Below, piece by piece: positions 45,200 through 55,999 of a stretch of 64,000 bases of DNA. The position numbers and the translations under genes are program-made. Where the stretch lies: NCBI GenBank assembly GCA_963693085.1, contig OY856412.1:1409589194-1409653193 (forward strand), given 5' to 3'. This DNA is from Alisma plantago-aquatica (lineage: Eukaryota > Streptophyta > Magnoliopsida > Alismatales > Alismataceae). The notes under the pieces were generated by a model. The model saw only the letters and a list, made by a program, of their open reading frames with translations. It made no database searches and was not told the origin of the DNA. Numbering within the stretch: position 1 is the stretch's first letter; each line of letters begins with the position of its first letter.

Positions 45200-45850
45200 G
45201 TTAGGATGACGAGAAGTGTTCTCAATCAAAGAGCGAAAGCTCTAAGTCCTAGTTATACCAGAACCAGATGAACTCGATCCCACCACATCAATGACTGAAA
45301 GTATGCTTATGGAAGCATACCGAGGATGACATTGATGAGGAGTGCTTGATGTTGTGTTCTCTGAACTATGAGTTGTAGACACAACATGAGACATATGATG
45401 TATCCAAGACATTGTCCGAATATGTCATGACAAAAGGAGATCCAGTAAGGTATCCACACACTCAATATGATTGGGTATGTGGAAAGACCTGACTAAGAAG
45501 GATTCCCTCTGAGCCAAGAGTTGACTATTGGTATGATACTGCAAATGTTGTGAGAATCATACAATTCATGATAAGCTACAACTTTGACAAGCGTTGACAG
45601 AGTTATTGGACATGTTGAGGATAGTAGAGGCAAGGATGAAGAAAGACAAACCATAATCTTTGATGTGATCAAAGAAAAGGTAATTCTTAAGGGCAAGGGT
45701 AAGGGAAAAGCAAAGAAGTGTTCTGATGCTAGCCAGCAATCCAAGCCGTCTTCAGCCTCAAGGCACATGGGGAAAGGGTGTATGAGGGATTGCCCTCTAT
45801 ATCTGGAAGAACAAAAGAAGATGCAGGAGGGGATGGAGATCTCCACCTAA
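45200..45850 (+). pseudogene. Copia gag, C-terminal part
   Basis: In mixed frames: ELDPTTSMTESMLMEAYRG; then a LELLDMLR-like block, TELLDMLRIVEARMKKDKP (copia Gag 'L..ML...E..MKK'); and, in the open frame ending at 45850, KGKGKGKAKKCSDASQQSK, then MGKGCMRDCPLYLEEQKKM. The last is what remains of the CCHC knuckle plus the following '.NCP.YL..KK' motif. Several stops and shifts. It would form the capsid of the element's particle. The order after the PBS and before reverse-transcriptase remnants supports the call. Confidence 0.72.
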
Positions 45851-48280
45851 GGTATCATGAAATGAACCGCTTCTTTATCTGAGGTATATGATACCAAGAT
45901 ATGGATATGTCATATATGATATGCAAGATCCACAAAGAAGTGATGGCCTTTGTGAAAGGACCGAGAAAGAAGTACTCATTATTGGGGCAAGTGTTGCTGC
46001 CATAGATAGGAATATCTTTCAGTTTATTTCAGCCTAAAGGGCATGAAATAGAGTTGAGAACTGCTATTGCAATTTGCCAATAGATAGAAACACTTTATTT
46101 TTACATATTGTATGACAATGATGGCACTAAAAAGTTGATGTTTCAATCTTAAAGATATGATCTTTGTGGCAATACCTTGTTTATCTTGTGATACATGGTA
46201 TGCATAAGATAAAATGATACCTAAAGTTATTGATAACTCAAACAATCAAATTAGCATAAATCAAAAGAAATTCATATCTAGTTTCCATGTGATGGATAAA
46301 TCTAGACTCTTTTGGTTAGAGAACCAGTAAGAGACATGAATCTCTTGTATATGATTAATCAATCTTCACTAATGGTAGTGGGAGAATGATTATCCAATTA
46401 GGTATAATACATGTGATGTATTTACATACCTATTGGAGTAAATGCTAATACTTCAAAAAGGTGTTTAGAGAAATACCAATATGAATATCTTGAAGTGTTC
46501 AAGAATATCATATATGAAGTATGAATTTGGTAAAGTGTTAATTCTTGATGAGATCAATGAATGAAATACTTAGACCAAAATGTTTGAGATCCTTATGAGT
46601 GATTATGATAATGTATCATAGTGAGCTCATGCTTAAGGCATAGTGATGTCTAAATCAAAAGGGGAATCATACTCTAAGGAGTTAGAGAATGATTATCAAA
46701 TAACTAAATTCTTCTTAAATAAAGAATACCCCACACTAATAAAGGACATTAAGAATCACAAAGGTTGTGAGTTCTTATATCCTTGAAAGATACATCTCGA
46801 TCATCTATATGATGACTTGGTCATGTGACGAGTCAACTATCTAGATGAATGAGAGGAACTGAAGTTTGAGTTATGGTAGATGACCATTACATCCTAAATG
46901 ACTTCCATGTAAACCATAAGGTATGACCTTGATGGTAGCACTCATTGGGAAGAAATCCATAAGTGCGAATAAGTCTTAAGTGTTAAGACACATGGATAAC
47001 ATTTTGAGAAGGATGATGCTTGTTGATTGCAACTTAATGACTAAGACATTTGGCATATGGATACTAAAACTGCATTCCTATGAGGAATAAAACAAGGATG
47101 TGTACATGACACAACCTATAAGGTTTATGAATCCACTAATGCAAATGAAGTCTATAAGTTACAATGGACTAATCAATGTGATTGATTGAGTACAAGCAAC
47201 TCAGAATTGGATCTTCACTTTGATGATATAGTCAAAGGGTTTTACTGATATGTCAAAGATAAAGAAGAGATCTGTGATTTAATGGGAGCGTATTCACATT
47301 CCACATAATGATGTGAAATGGAAATGTTCTAGAATGGAAATCCAAAGTGGAAATTATCTTTAAGGAAGATAGAGATGTTTCCTATGAGATAGGAATAGAG
47401 ATCTATAGAGATAGTTCTTGAAAACCTCTTGACCTGGAAAAGAGAGAGCATACATTGGCAATCTGTACTGAAGGGTTCAGTATACACATATTCAGTGGGA
47501 GAAAACTTGTCCATGTTACATGGAGTTAGTATCCCAATGCCAAGTGTCTAATTCTTATGAAGAATGGGAACACTAAGAATAGATATGGATCTATCATGTA
47601 TGTAATCATCCCATTATCTTGCATGTATGGACATGGCAAGAATAAAATGCATTCATCATCTTATATGTAGGACATGACAATATGATGTGCTCATCCTGAT
47701 AACTCGTATGTGGGACATGACGAGTGGATGCCTGTCTACTTCCAGTAAGGGTTACTGGAAACCATAAGAGCTTGATAAGTACTTGAGAAGTACTATTTCT
47801 ATGGAGATAAGGAAGAGTTCTATGTAAAGAGTTACATTGATGCGAACTTCCGAAAAGGACAGAAAATTAATCGCAAAATATATATAGTATATATATAAGT
47901 GAAAGTTTGTTGATAATTGGAAGTGTTCCAATGAAACCATTTAAAAAGGAAATGCCGAGTATCCGTGTGTTAGAGAACATCAGTGGATACTATATGGATC
48001 TGGAAGTTCATGAGATGAACTTATAGATATTCCGGTCATTGATGATAAGTATGGAATCCTTGATCATGCAATGTGGCTAAAGGATTAGCAAAGGAATATT
48101 GGATCAAATATTATAGCTACTCCATCTCATACGTGTGACGTAAAGTGAAGAGATGTGAGACATGCAATTAATACTGACTTTGGCAAGGTGTTTCCATAAC
48201 TCACTATGTTGGCACAAGAGCACAGTAACATGTGGGACATGTTTGAAGATCACTATGAATATGATTCAAGGGTGATTGGC
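45851..48280 (+). pseudogene. Copia pol remnants (reverse transcriptase / RNase H)
   Basis: Heavily decayed. Near 47095-47240 the frame gives DVYMTQPIRFMNP, then a run resembling the copia reverse-transcriptase segment 'YM.QP.GF......VC.L..S.YGL.QA.R.W...F...I...GF' (VQATQNWIF, SKGF). Near 47810-47870 YVKSYIDANFRKGQK resembles the RNase H start 'GY.DADW..' of copia elements. Protease and integrase motifs are not clear, and many stops are present. Some distinct domains may have been lost to small deletions. The assignment rests on the RT block and on position between gag and the polypurine tract. Confidence 0.6.
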
Positions 48281-48288
48281 TCGCAGTG

Positions 48289-48300
48289 CAAGTGGGAGTC
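48289..48300 (+). other. Polypurine tract of the copia element
   Basis: CAAGTGGGAGTC directly before the right LTR; AGTGGGAG is the usual copia form. Confidence 0.8.
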
Positions 48301-49489
48301 TATTGGTATGTATGCCCTGAGAGCCAATCATGGGATGATTGATGGGATACATTAAGATTGATTTGATAAACATCAAAGGCAATCTTCCAATTCTTTTTGG
48401 TTCAGCCAAATGAGATAGTGACAAAACAAATTGAATGTCTAGAGAATGACAGTACTCAATGACGTATGCCTTCAGGTTCAGGACCTAGACGATGAGATCG
48501 TACGGATGCTAAGAGTTTGTACATTCTTGTTATGTCCCTAGTCGGATGTCATTGTGGAAGGTAGATTGACAACAATGACACACACAAGACTAAATTGTGG
48601 TGTTGGTTGATGACATAATTTCATTAGTCATGATATAGAGATATCAAACCAAACACATAGGTACTTGTTAGAGAATAAGTGTACCAGACAGACCCACCAT
48701 GAGTTTGACACATGGAACCATGACATGGTAGTCACAGTCAGTACTCATAGTGATGGTGGTGAGTGTGATTCTTTGACCTGAAATCACTACACTCAACACA
48801 TGTCGTTGGGCACACTTTGACATCATCAAACGCAATCCTTGAAACATGGGTTGTTATAAAGGTGATGATTGGGTGGCTTTGACACATGGGGCTTTTGAGG
48901 GGTGAGTGATAGATATGGGATTTGTCCCTCCCGAAGGAGTTTGATATCCAAGGCCACTTGATGAGTAGGATTGAAATAGGCGTGCGCACACATGTGTGAA
49001 TCAGTATGTGATATTGATGTCATACATATCTCTTCCAATCTGCTCTGAGATCAAGAAAGTGAATGAACGTTGACAGGATGACTATTCCATGCCTCGAGTT
49101 CAATAGGGATATCAGTGACAAAGGAATTATACATTCACTGTAACAACAATCATGGATTGTAGGATTGAAAGTTGTTCTCCAACTTTCTATTTCACTTGGG
49201 TAGGACTGATGTGTGACTAGGCACCGGTCTTTGCTTGTGAAGTCATAAGTGTTATGGACTATCACTGCCAATGTGAAAAGGACCTACAGGGTCACACATA
49301 GGATTCAACCTGGAAGAGGAGTTTGTCCACAAACAATGTTTAGATTGATTACTAAAGGAGTTTAGTAGTTCAATTAAACACTCAATTAATTGGTAGCTCA
49401 AAATCATAGTGTTCAAGGTGTTGGACAAATTGATTAGAGTATTGGATTGATTGAAACTACAATTGACTGTTTCTGCACAATATGCACTC

Positions 49490-49870
49490 CCAACCAATCG
49501 GCTCATGTGATGAACCAATCAGATGAGCTTGGTGAACCGATCGACTTACGTTGTGAGTCGATCGGCTCATGGACAGGGTGAAATGATTGCTTCAAGTGTT
49601 GAAATGATCGGTTCAACTAATGCAACCGAGAAAGTTGGGAAAGTAAGATTGGTGAGAAATTTCCTTTTTGTTTTTACTTATCCAATACGATTGGAATTAG
49701 AAACAAAAGAAGGAAAGCCAATCGGGAACTGATCATGACCACAAACCGATCGGTTTAGTAGTAAAACGATCGGCTTATGGGTCCCAACCGATCGGTTGAG
49801 GTGTCAACTGACCGACTCAGATCCCCAACCGACCGTTTCAGTTGTTAAACGATCGGTTCAGGTTACGCAG
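49490..49870. repeat. Cluster of AACCGATCGGTT-type palindromes, copia right LTR
   Basis: Same arrangement as at 42655-43030. Full sites include AAACCGATCGGTTTAGT and CCCAACCGATCGGTTGAGG. Confidence 0.87.
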
Positions 49871-49960
49871 TTGGTTGTTTTTTGTGGAAATTTCTGAACC
49901 CTTCTACTCCTTCTTTAGTCCCATATTGCCCGGGATGGAGAAATCTATCCCATGACTCTC

Positions 49961-49972
49961 CTATATATATAG
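49961..49972 (+). promoter_or_regulatory. Copia LTR TATA box, right copy
   Basis: CTATATATATAGGGG, two bases longer than in the left LTR. Confidence 0.72.
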
Positions 49973-50528
49973 GGGTATTGGGGGCTTCTTGTAGTACAAC
50001 TCAGTGCAACCAGTTGCATTGTAAAGTTTTCGTTCTCTCTAGTTTTGGTAACCGAGAGAGCCCGAGCAAGTTCTACCCGATAAGGGAGGAACAACAAGGG
50101 AAGGACAATTGCAGAAAGCGACTGGTGGCAGGAGAGTGTGTCGGCAACTAGTACGCTGACAGGAGGGTGCGACTCCTTCCAATTCCTTGTGTGATAAGGA
50201 GATTGGAGTTCCAGGTGGTCCGTGTGGACTACTTCAGAGGTGGGAGATTTCTACCGCTCGGAGGACAGCTGTCAATCCTGACAGTCCCTGTGAGACCAGG
50301 AGTTGTCAGTCCTGGTGCGACCAGGAGCTGCACAGACACCGTCCAAGATCGGAGGTGAAGACCGTGCAAGACGCGAGGTATTGTCACCGAGAAAGCCTCA
50401 GGACAAGGTATGATTCCACAAACCATCCTTTACTATTGTATAGACGTTGACGCGTTTCCTTGTTCTGGGTTTGGGGAGGAGATAATTTTTGTTTCCGCTG
50501 CCTTCTCTGCCTCCCCTAAAACCCAACA

Positions 50529-50533
50529 TTTAT
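50529..50533. repeat. Copia element target-site duplication, right copy
   Basis: TTTAT directly after AAAACCCAACA, matching 41460-41464. Confidence 0.93.
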
Positions 50534-50566
50534 GGTATGTGACAAATTTGGGGAAGAAATATCTAT

Positions 50567-50578
50567 AAGGTGGGTAAG
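50567..50578 (+). other. Polypurine-like tract before the element A 3' LTR
   Basis: AAGGTGGGTAAG, purine-rich with one T in each half, directly before the point where homology with LTR A begins. Confidence 0.5.
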
Positions 50579-53233
50579 CTATAACAACCCTACAACTTCA
50601 TATTAGAAATAAATCTGATGAAAAGTATCAAGACCCAAATTTCTTTTATGTTTAATAAGGTGTAACCCAAAATTGACTTTATATGACTCTAATTTATTCA
50701 TTTATAAAAGTTGAAAATCATGGGTACTTCTTATGCCTGATGTGATTTAATATTCTTCAAGATAATAGAAAATAGTTGAATGACATGCAAAACCTAGCCC
50801 TAGTTATGTGATGATGACTAGTTAGGGTTTCAATGATAAATTGACCCCATATATGTGCATTTTCTCTTGAATGTTATTTCAAAAAATAAAAATGTATAAG
50901 ACATTTTCTTAAATTTTGGTAATCTAACCCCTCTTTCATAATTAGTAGTAGTACTTTATTAACCATGAATATATATTTTTCACATGTTTTCTTAACTCAA
51001 AACTAGAAATCTAACTAAATATTTGGTTTCTCATGCTTGATTTAACTAATCTACCTGATTTCATGGTGTTCATATAACCATAGATATAAGAAAAAGTTTA
51101 AACGAAAAGAAAATGGATACATGTTTTCTGACCCTAGATATTAAATAGTTATTTTTCCATTGAATATGTTTTAAACTATGGGATACTAAGCGTTAGTTGA
51201 GGGAATGAATATAGTTATCATCATTTTTCCTAAGTTACATCTTTACCTATGTGTCATGATAGTTTTGATCTTGGGTTCTTTTGGAACTATTGGATCATGA
51301 CCCAGCGCTCGATACCCTTTTTCCTTCCTCACACTTTTTTCACATCAAAGAGAAATAAACTACAACAATCCAAGTGTCCCCTCTCCCACTATCCTTCATC
51401 GTATAATTTGGAATCCAGAGAGGTGTCATTTGAACCCTATCTCCCCTCCCAACAAAAACACGCAATACCCCAAAACTCCTTCTCCAGGGATAGTTAACAC
51501 GGTGGGATCCTCACATCAGCCCATTTAACAAGACCAAAATCACTCTTGGATCTTCAGTGATCGTCGTCTAGTATAAATTTTTATCAAAGCCAAATGTAGA
51601 GATTCTACAAAGTGGGTCTTGTTATAGAAAGACAAAGATCTCAAACTAGATGCTCTAATCATTGCAGTAAGTAAGCTTCCTTATAATCCTTTGAATATTC
51701 ATGTTGTGCTCATTTCTAGTGTGACACACCCCAACATTGTACCCATCAAATTAATTTTCTGCCAGCAGAGCTCAACCTCTGGCCACCTCCTTCAGCAATT
51801 CTAGGCAATGAAAACAATAGCACTAACTTTTATTAGAGTTGTAGATAGTATAGGAACTCCTACTTGTTGATTGTTATAATAGAAACCAACATGTTGTTTG
51901 GGATTCCTTTCTCCTATTTTTATGAAACCCACAATGTTACACATCATTTCATGTGTGGTTTAAAACAACTAAATCCCCATCTAACTTTGTTGGTTCCCCA
52001 TGAAGATGCCCTAATACTTAGTTGCGAGTTTTATGTTGGGTTTTCTATTTTCACCTTTTCAGTTCCTCTTGCCATGATGAAAGTTTGGTGACATCATCTT
52101 CCATCAACCCAGATCCTAGTCAATGGATCTCCAGGATCACAAGAGGATGGAAAAGGTAATGGAGATATTCTCCTCCACTCTTACCCTGTGTTTTATGCTT
52201 TGCAGTTAAAGTTCAAATCTCTATGTGGAATCTCTTTATACTAAGAGAGAAGAAGATGATACATGGTTTATTTTTCCAACTACCACCCCTACTTCATTTT
52301 TTATGTGGTCAAGAGCACCATGGGTGTTCCGCTCATTTATGCATGTTAATATTTTTGTGATGTTCTTTTGAAGCAACATGTATGTAATTATTCCACCCTA
52401 TCACATGCCCAATATTGTGTGTAACATGAAATTCCATGTCAACAAATTTAGCAGAATATGTACTCAATTACTAGAGTTTCAATGAAAGGCTTTGAATGAT
52501 TTTCCTCATTCCCTAGTTGGTTAGTGATTAAAAAAATTCACATTATCTTGAAGTAAAAAGTTTAACTTTAAATACTCATTGGATAGGTCATTACATAGGG
52601 AACCTCCATGACCTATAACTATATTAAGTTCTCAACCTAATTCCCATAAATAATTAGAAATCATACACCAATGTTAACGAAGTTTAATTAATTGATTATT
52701 ATGCTACATACATTCTAATTAGATTTGGATAAGGCTTTAAGATGTGAGTAGTATCTCATGTTAGGCTCAGGTGATTGGTCATGAATATTAAGTATTAAAT
52801 TAAAGTTCAAGGGTATATTTTATTCCTTATGTACCCATAAAGGTTCACCTAAACTAGAAATACCTTAGTATTCATTATATGGTCATGAAAAATCGTGCAT
52901 ATGCTTATAATTTATGTTTTATAGTATTTTGATGTTTATGCTATTGTATGGAACATTATTTACTATTTACATGCTCTTGTATTAAGAAATCACAAAATCC
53001 ATGTTTAAGATTATGAAATCATTCTATGTTGATATAGTCTACGCAATCATGTAATGTGAGCATTAAATGACCATATGAGATACCGGGAGCACTATGTGAG
53101 CTATTGACAGCATGAAATTCACATAAGTTTTCATGTAATTATGTTGACCATATTGAGTACTTATGATTTTTGAGTTATTTCATGTCATTTCAAATATATA
53201 TTTTTTCTTCATGTTATCACTACTCATTGCTAC
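50579..53233 (+). repeat. Element A 3' LTR (interrupted by element C)
   Basis: Homologous to 15569-15774 plus 37411 to about 39965. It lacks the LINE found in the other LTR, so it shows the empty target. The TG end appears mutated (CTATAACAACC against TGTAATAGACC). Homology stops at ACTCATTGCTAC, where element C starts; the last ~350 bp of the LTR is not in the window. Confidence 0.78.
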
Positions 53234-55984
53234 TTTTACAACCCCAATTTTTGGGGTTATATAGTTAGAAATGCAATGTCTCCAATAAATGTTTTATTAT
53301 GAAATTGTATGTTTTACGTGTGTTGAACAGATTTCTTTGGCAATACGCCCTTTAAATATATGATTTTGTGGACCCTGTTGAGTTAGTGAATCCAATATGA
53401 TAAAAAGGAAAGAAAAGTTGAATGAAATCAAATAATGCATAAAAGGAAAAGAAATTAAAGAATAATGAGTTCCTATGTTTGATTTGAATATATAAGAGAG
53501 AGAAAAAGGAATAATATGGATTTCTAATCATGAGGTATTTTTTGTAAATGTCTAAAGATCAAATTATTCCATATGTTCCATAAAGTTATAATAGTTCCCT
53601 TTAGTTTGCCAACTAAGTTTCCCCGTATTGACGGATTGGTCATATCTAAGATGGAAAGAGATAACCTTACGTGAACAACTTTCCTAATGGGAAATCTACC
53701 TATTGCTTGAGAATAAAGTGTAGACAAGACCCTCCCAAATGAATAGACCCGACTCATAGTCTCCCCCATGATGGGAGTATACGAGGAAGGAAATGTTTAT
53801 AGGCCACAATGGTTTCTCTATCCCCTTTCCTTTTCTCTATCCCAGACAGCCATTAGGATTCACAAATTGCTATATATATATGGAGATCTATGGAGTCCTC
53901 ATAATCCATCGCAGACATGGTGTTTAGCTCCTCTCGACTGCATCCCATGATAACCAGGGATCTATAGGTTGTGATGCCCTACATGAGCCTGCAAACAAAG
54001 ACTTGCATGTCTGCAATTGTATGCACTAGACGAGTCATGTAGTTTCTCCATGGTAGGGGATGAGGATCTCTAGGGAACTTCTCTATGGAACCATGCCATG
54101 GCCTCCTTGGCAGCTGCTACGGTGACTCCCTTGCATATTGGTGTTTGTGGGACATTCCACGGCGGCAAGCAAGCCTGCATCCTGTACCGCGATGCTAAGA
54201 GATGAGGGTGGCAATTTGTATGTCCAACTGATGTATTGGAAGAGTAGAAACCTCCACTCTCCCAGACCCAACCATCGCCAACCAAATAGGGACATGTCCA
54301 GGTTCGACGGTAAGGGACACTCCCCGAGCAACCCCAGCCTGGGTGTGGATGGGAGGTGCAATTGCGATCTGTGTAGCCACTGGTGTCGGGAGGTAGGGGG
54401 AGATATAGAGCCCAATGACAAAAGAGCCCCGAACTTATGTACATGATTGATAAGGGTATGACAGTCTTTTCCTCTCTGTTTAGTGGCCGCCTGGGTTGAA
54501 TTTCTAAAAATGAGTTCTGATGACATGTCAGAGTGTCATTGGACTGATTATATTTATTTTGCAAAAATCATAACTAAATATTGGTAACTCATATTTAAAC
54601 AAGTTATATATAAAACTTGATCAGGAGAATGAGAAAAACCCAAAGTAAATATAATTGAGATCTAAGTATGCTTTTTGTTCCAAAAATAGGGTAACATATC
54701 ATAAAGTGATGATTAATACATGGAAACCTTAACTTTGAGTATTATAATATTGAAATTAAAAGCCTTTCTTTTATGCTATTATCTGATCTAGTTGAGTATA
54801 ATGAAAATAAATATAATGATGGTAATAATGATTAGGTAATTAGGGTCTGTAATGTAGATAATATTTAATGTGTGGAATTAGGGCTAAAGATCTTACCTTG
54901 CTATGTTGTTAATGAACATATTTGATCTATGTGATCTTAATGAAAGGATAAGATGGATCTACTAACTAGGGTTCACCTAATGTTAAATATGCGATGGAAA
55001 TAGGGTTAATACCCTCACTTGTTATCTAAAATTTAAACCCTAGATTAGGACTGAGTAGGGTATAATGTATTTAATGTGATTGGTGACACTTTAGAATTTA
55101 CGTAATGCAAATGATATGATGGTTTATTAACATTCTTGTTTGGATTGCCTAATTGGAATGAACTGTGCATATTTATTGTGGAATATTCAAATCTAGTATG
55201 TGGTTAATTATGAGTACACACTTTAGTTTCTCAATGTTTCTCAAGGATTTATCGATTGCAATGAAAATTAAACTGTTTGGATGTTTCATTACTACAATCT
55301 TTAAAGTGACTATGTGTATCACAATTTAAGTACATATGTGACTGTCTCGAACCTACATACCATCTCTAGATGTATGATGCCAGACCAAGCCCTAGAGGGA
55401 AGGTCTAAAGTGGTCAAGCCCTAGAGGGAAGACCACTGGGCACCTAGAGAGGTGACCCTAGGTGCCAAGCTCAGGATGGAGAAGGTAGCCTTAAGTCCCT
55501 TGCAAGGATTAAACCCTAAGTGAGGGTATCCCAGAGTATGAGTAAAAGCGGTTGAGAAGTTACATTGAAAAACATAATCTTGCATTGTTAACAACTATGT
55601 GATGTGATTATGTTGTTTGAATTTATGTGCACTATTTTGGTTGTCACCACATACCTGTATATTCATTTATATTGACCGATGTTTTGTTTGTCGGTGTTTT
55701 AAGATCATCTAAAATTGGATAAAAGTAAAGTGGAACTTGTGAAGATTAAAGTTAATATATAAAGGAGGATTTAGAAGTTTGAATTCTACTAAGGGTAGAA
55801 GTTCTAGTTTCCAAATTTTGAAAGGTATGTGAAAAGTAATTTGTATTACAATTTTAAGTTAGTCTTTCGTAGAATTTATTAATTATTTTTTATTATTTGC
55901 AAAACCATTGATCCTGTTTTAGGGATAAAGTCTCTGGCTTCTTGGCCTTCCTTAATTGGGGGTTACCAGGAAGCAGGGTCGTTA
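53234..55984 (+). repeat. Element C left LTR
   Basis: About 2.75 kb, from TTTTACAACCCC to GCAGGGTCGTTA just before AATTTGGTATCAGAG. Contains a TATA box at 53871. The 147-164-codon minus-strand frames at 54070-54564 are not preserved in the right LTR and overlap one another, so they are not called as genes. Confidence 0.85.
53871..53880 (+). promoter_or_regulatory. Element C LTR TATA box, left copy
   Basis: TATATATATA between CAAATTGC and TGGAGATC. The right LTR has TATAAATATA at 61275. Confidence 0.65.
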
Positions 55985-55988
55985 AATT

Positions 55989-55999
55989 TGGTATCAGAG
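55989..55999 (+). other. Primer binding site of element C
   Basis: TGGTATCAGAG in the context AATTTGGTATCAGAGTG, typical of Ty3-gypsy elements. Confidence 0.9.

Larger units (their letters stand above)
41465..50528 (+). mobile_element. Complete but decayed Ty1-copia element (9064 bp)
   Basis: Two LTRs of equal length (41465-43692 and 48301-50528, 2228 bp each), TSD TTTAT on both sides, PBS right after the left LTR and a polypurine tract right before the right LTR. The internal region (43693-48300) has copia Gag and reverse-transcriptase remnants in the correct order on plus. Copia is assigned from these; LTRs of this size are long for copia. The element is inserted in the short internal region of element A. 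Confidence 0.93.
48301..50528 (+). repeat. Copia right LTR
   Basis: Starts TATTGGTATG (the TG end mutated to TA) and ends AAAACCCAACA. Exactly the same length as the left LTR by coordinates, with many point differences and a few compensating small indels. Motif cluster at about 49490-49870. Confidence 0.95.

Noticed and set aside
54070..54564. Minus-strand frames of 147 and 164 codons
   Set aside because: They overlap each other in different frames within a gypsy LTR and are broken in the partner LTR at 61450-61900.
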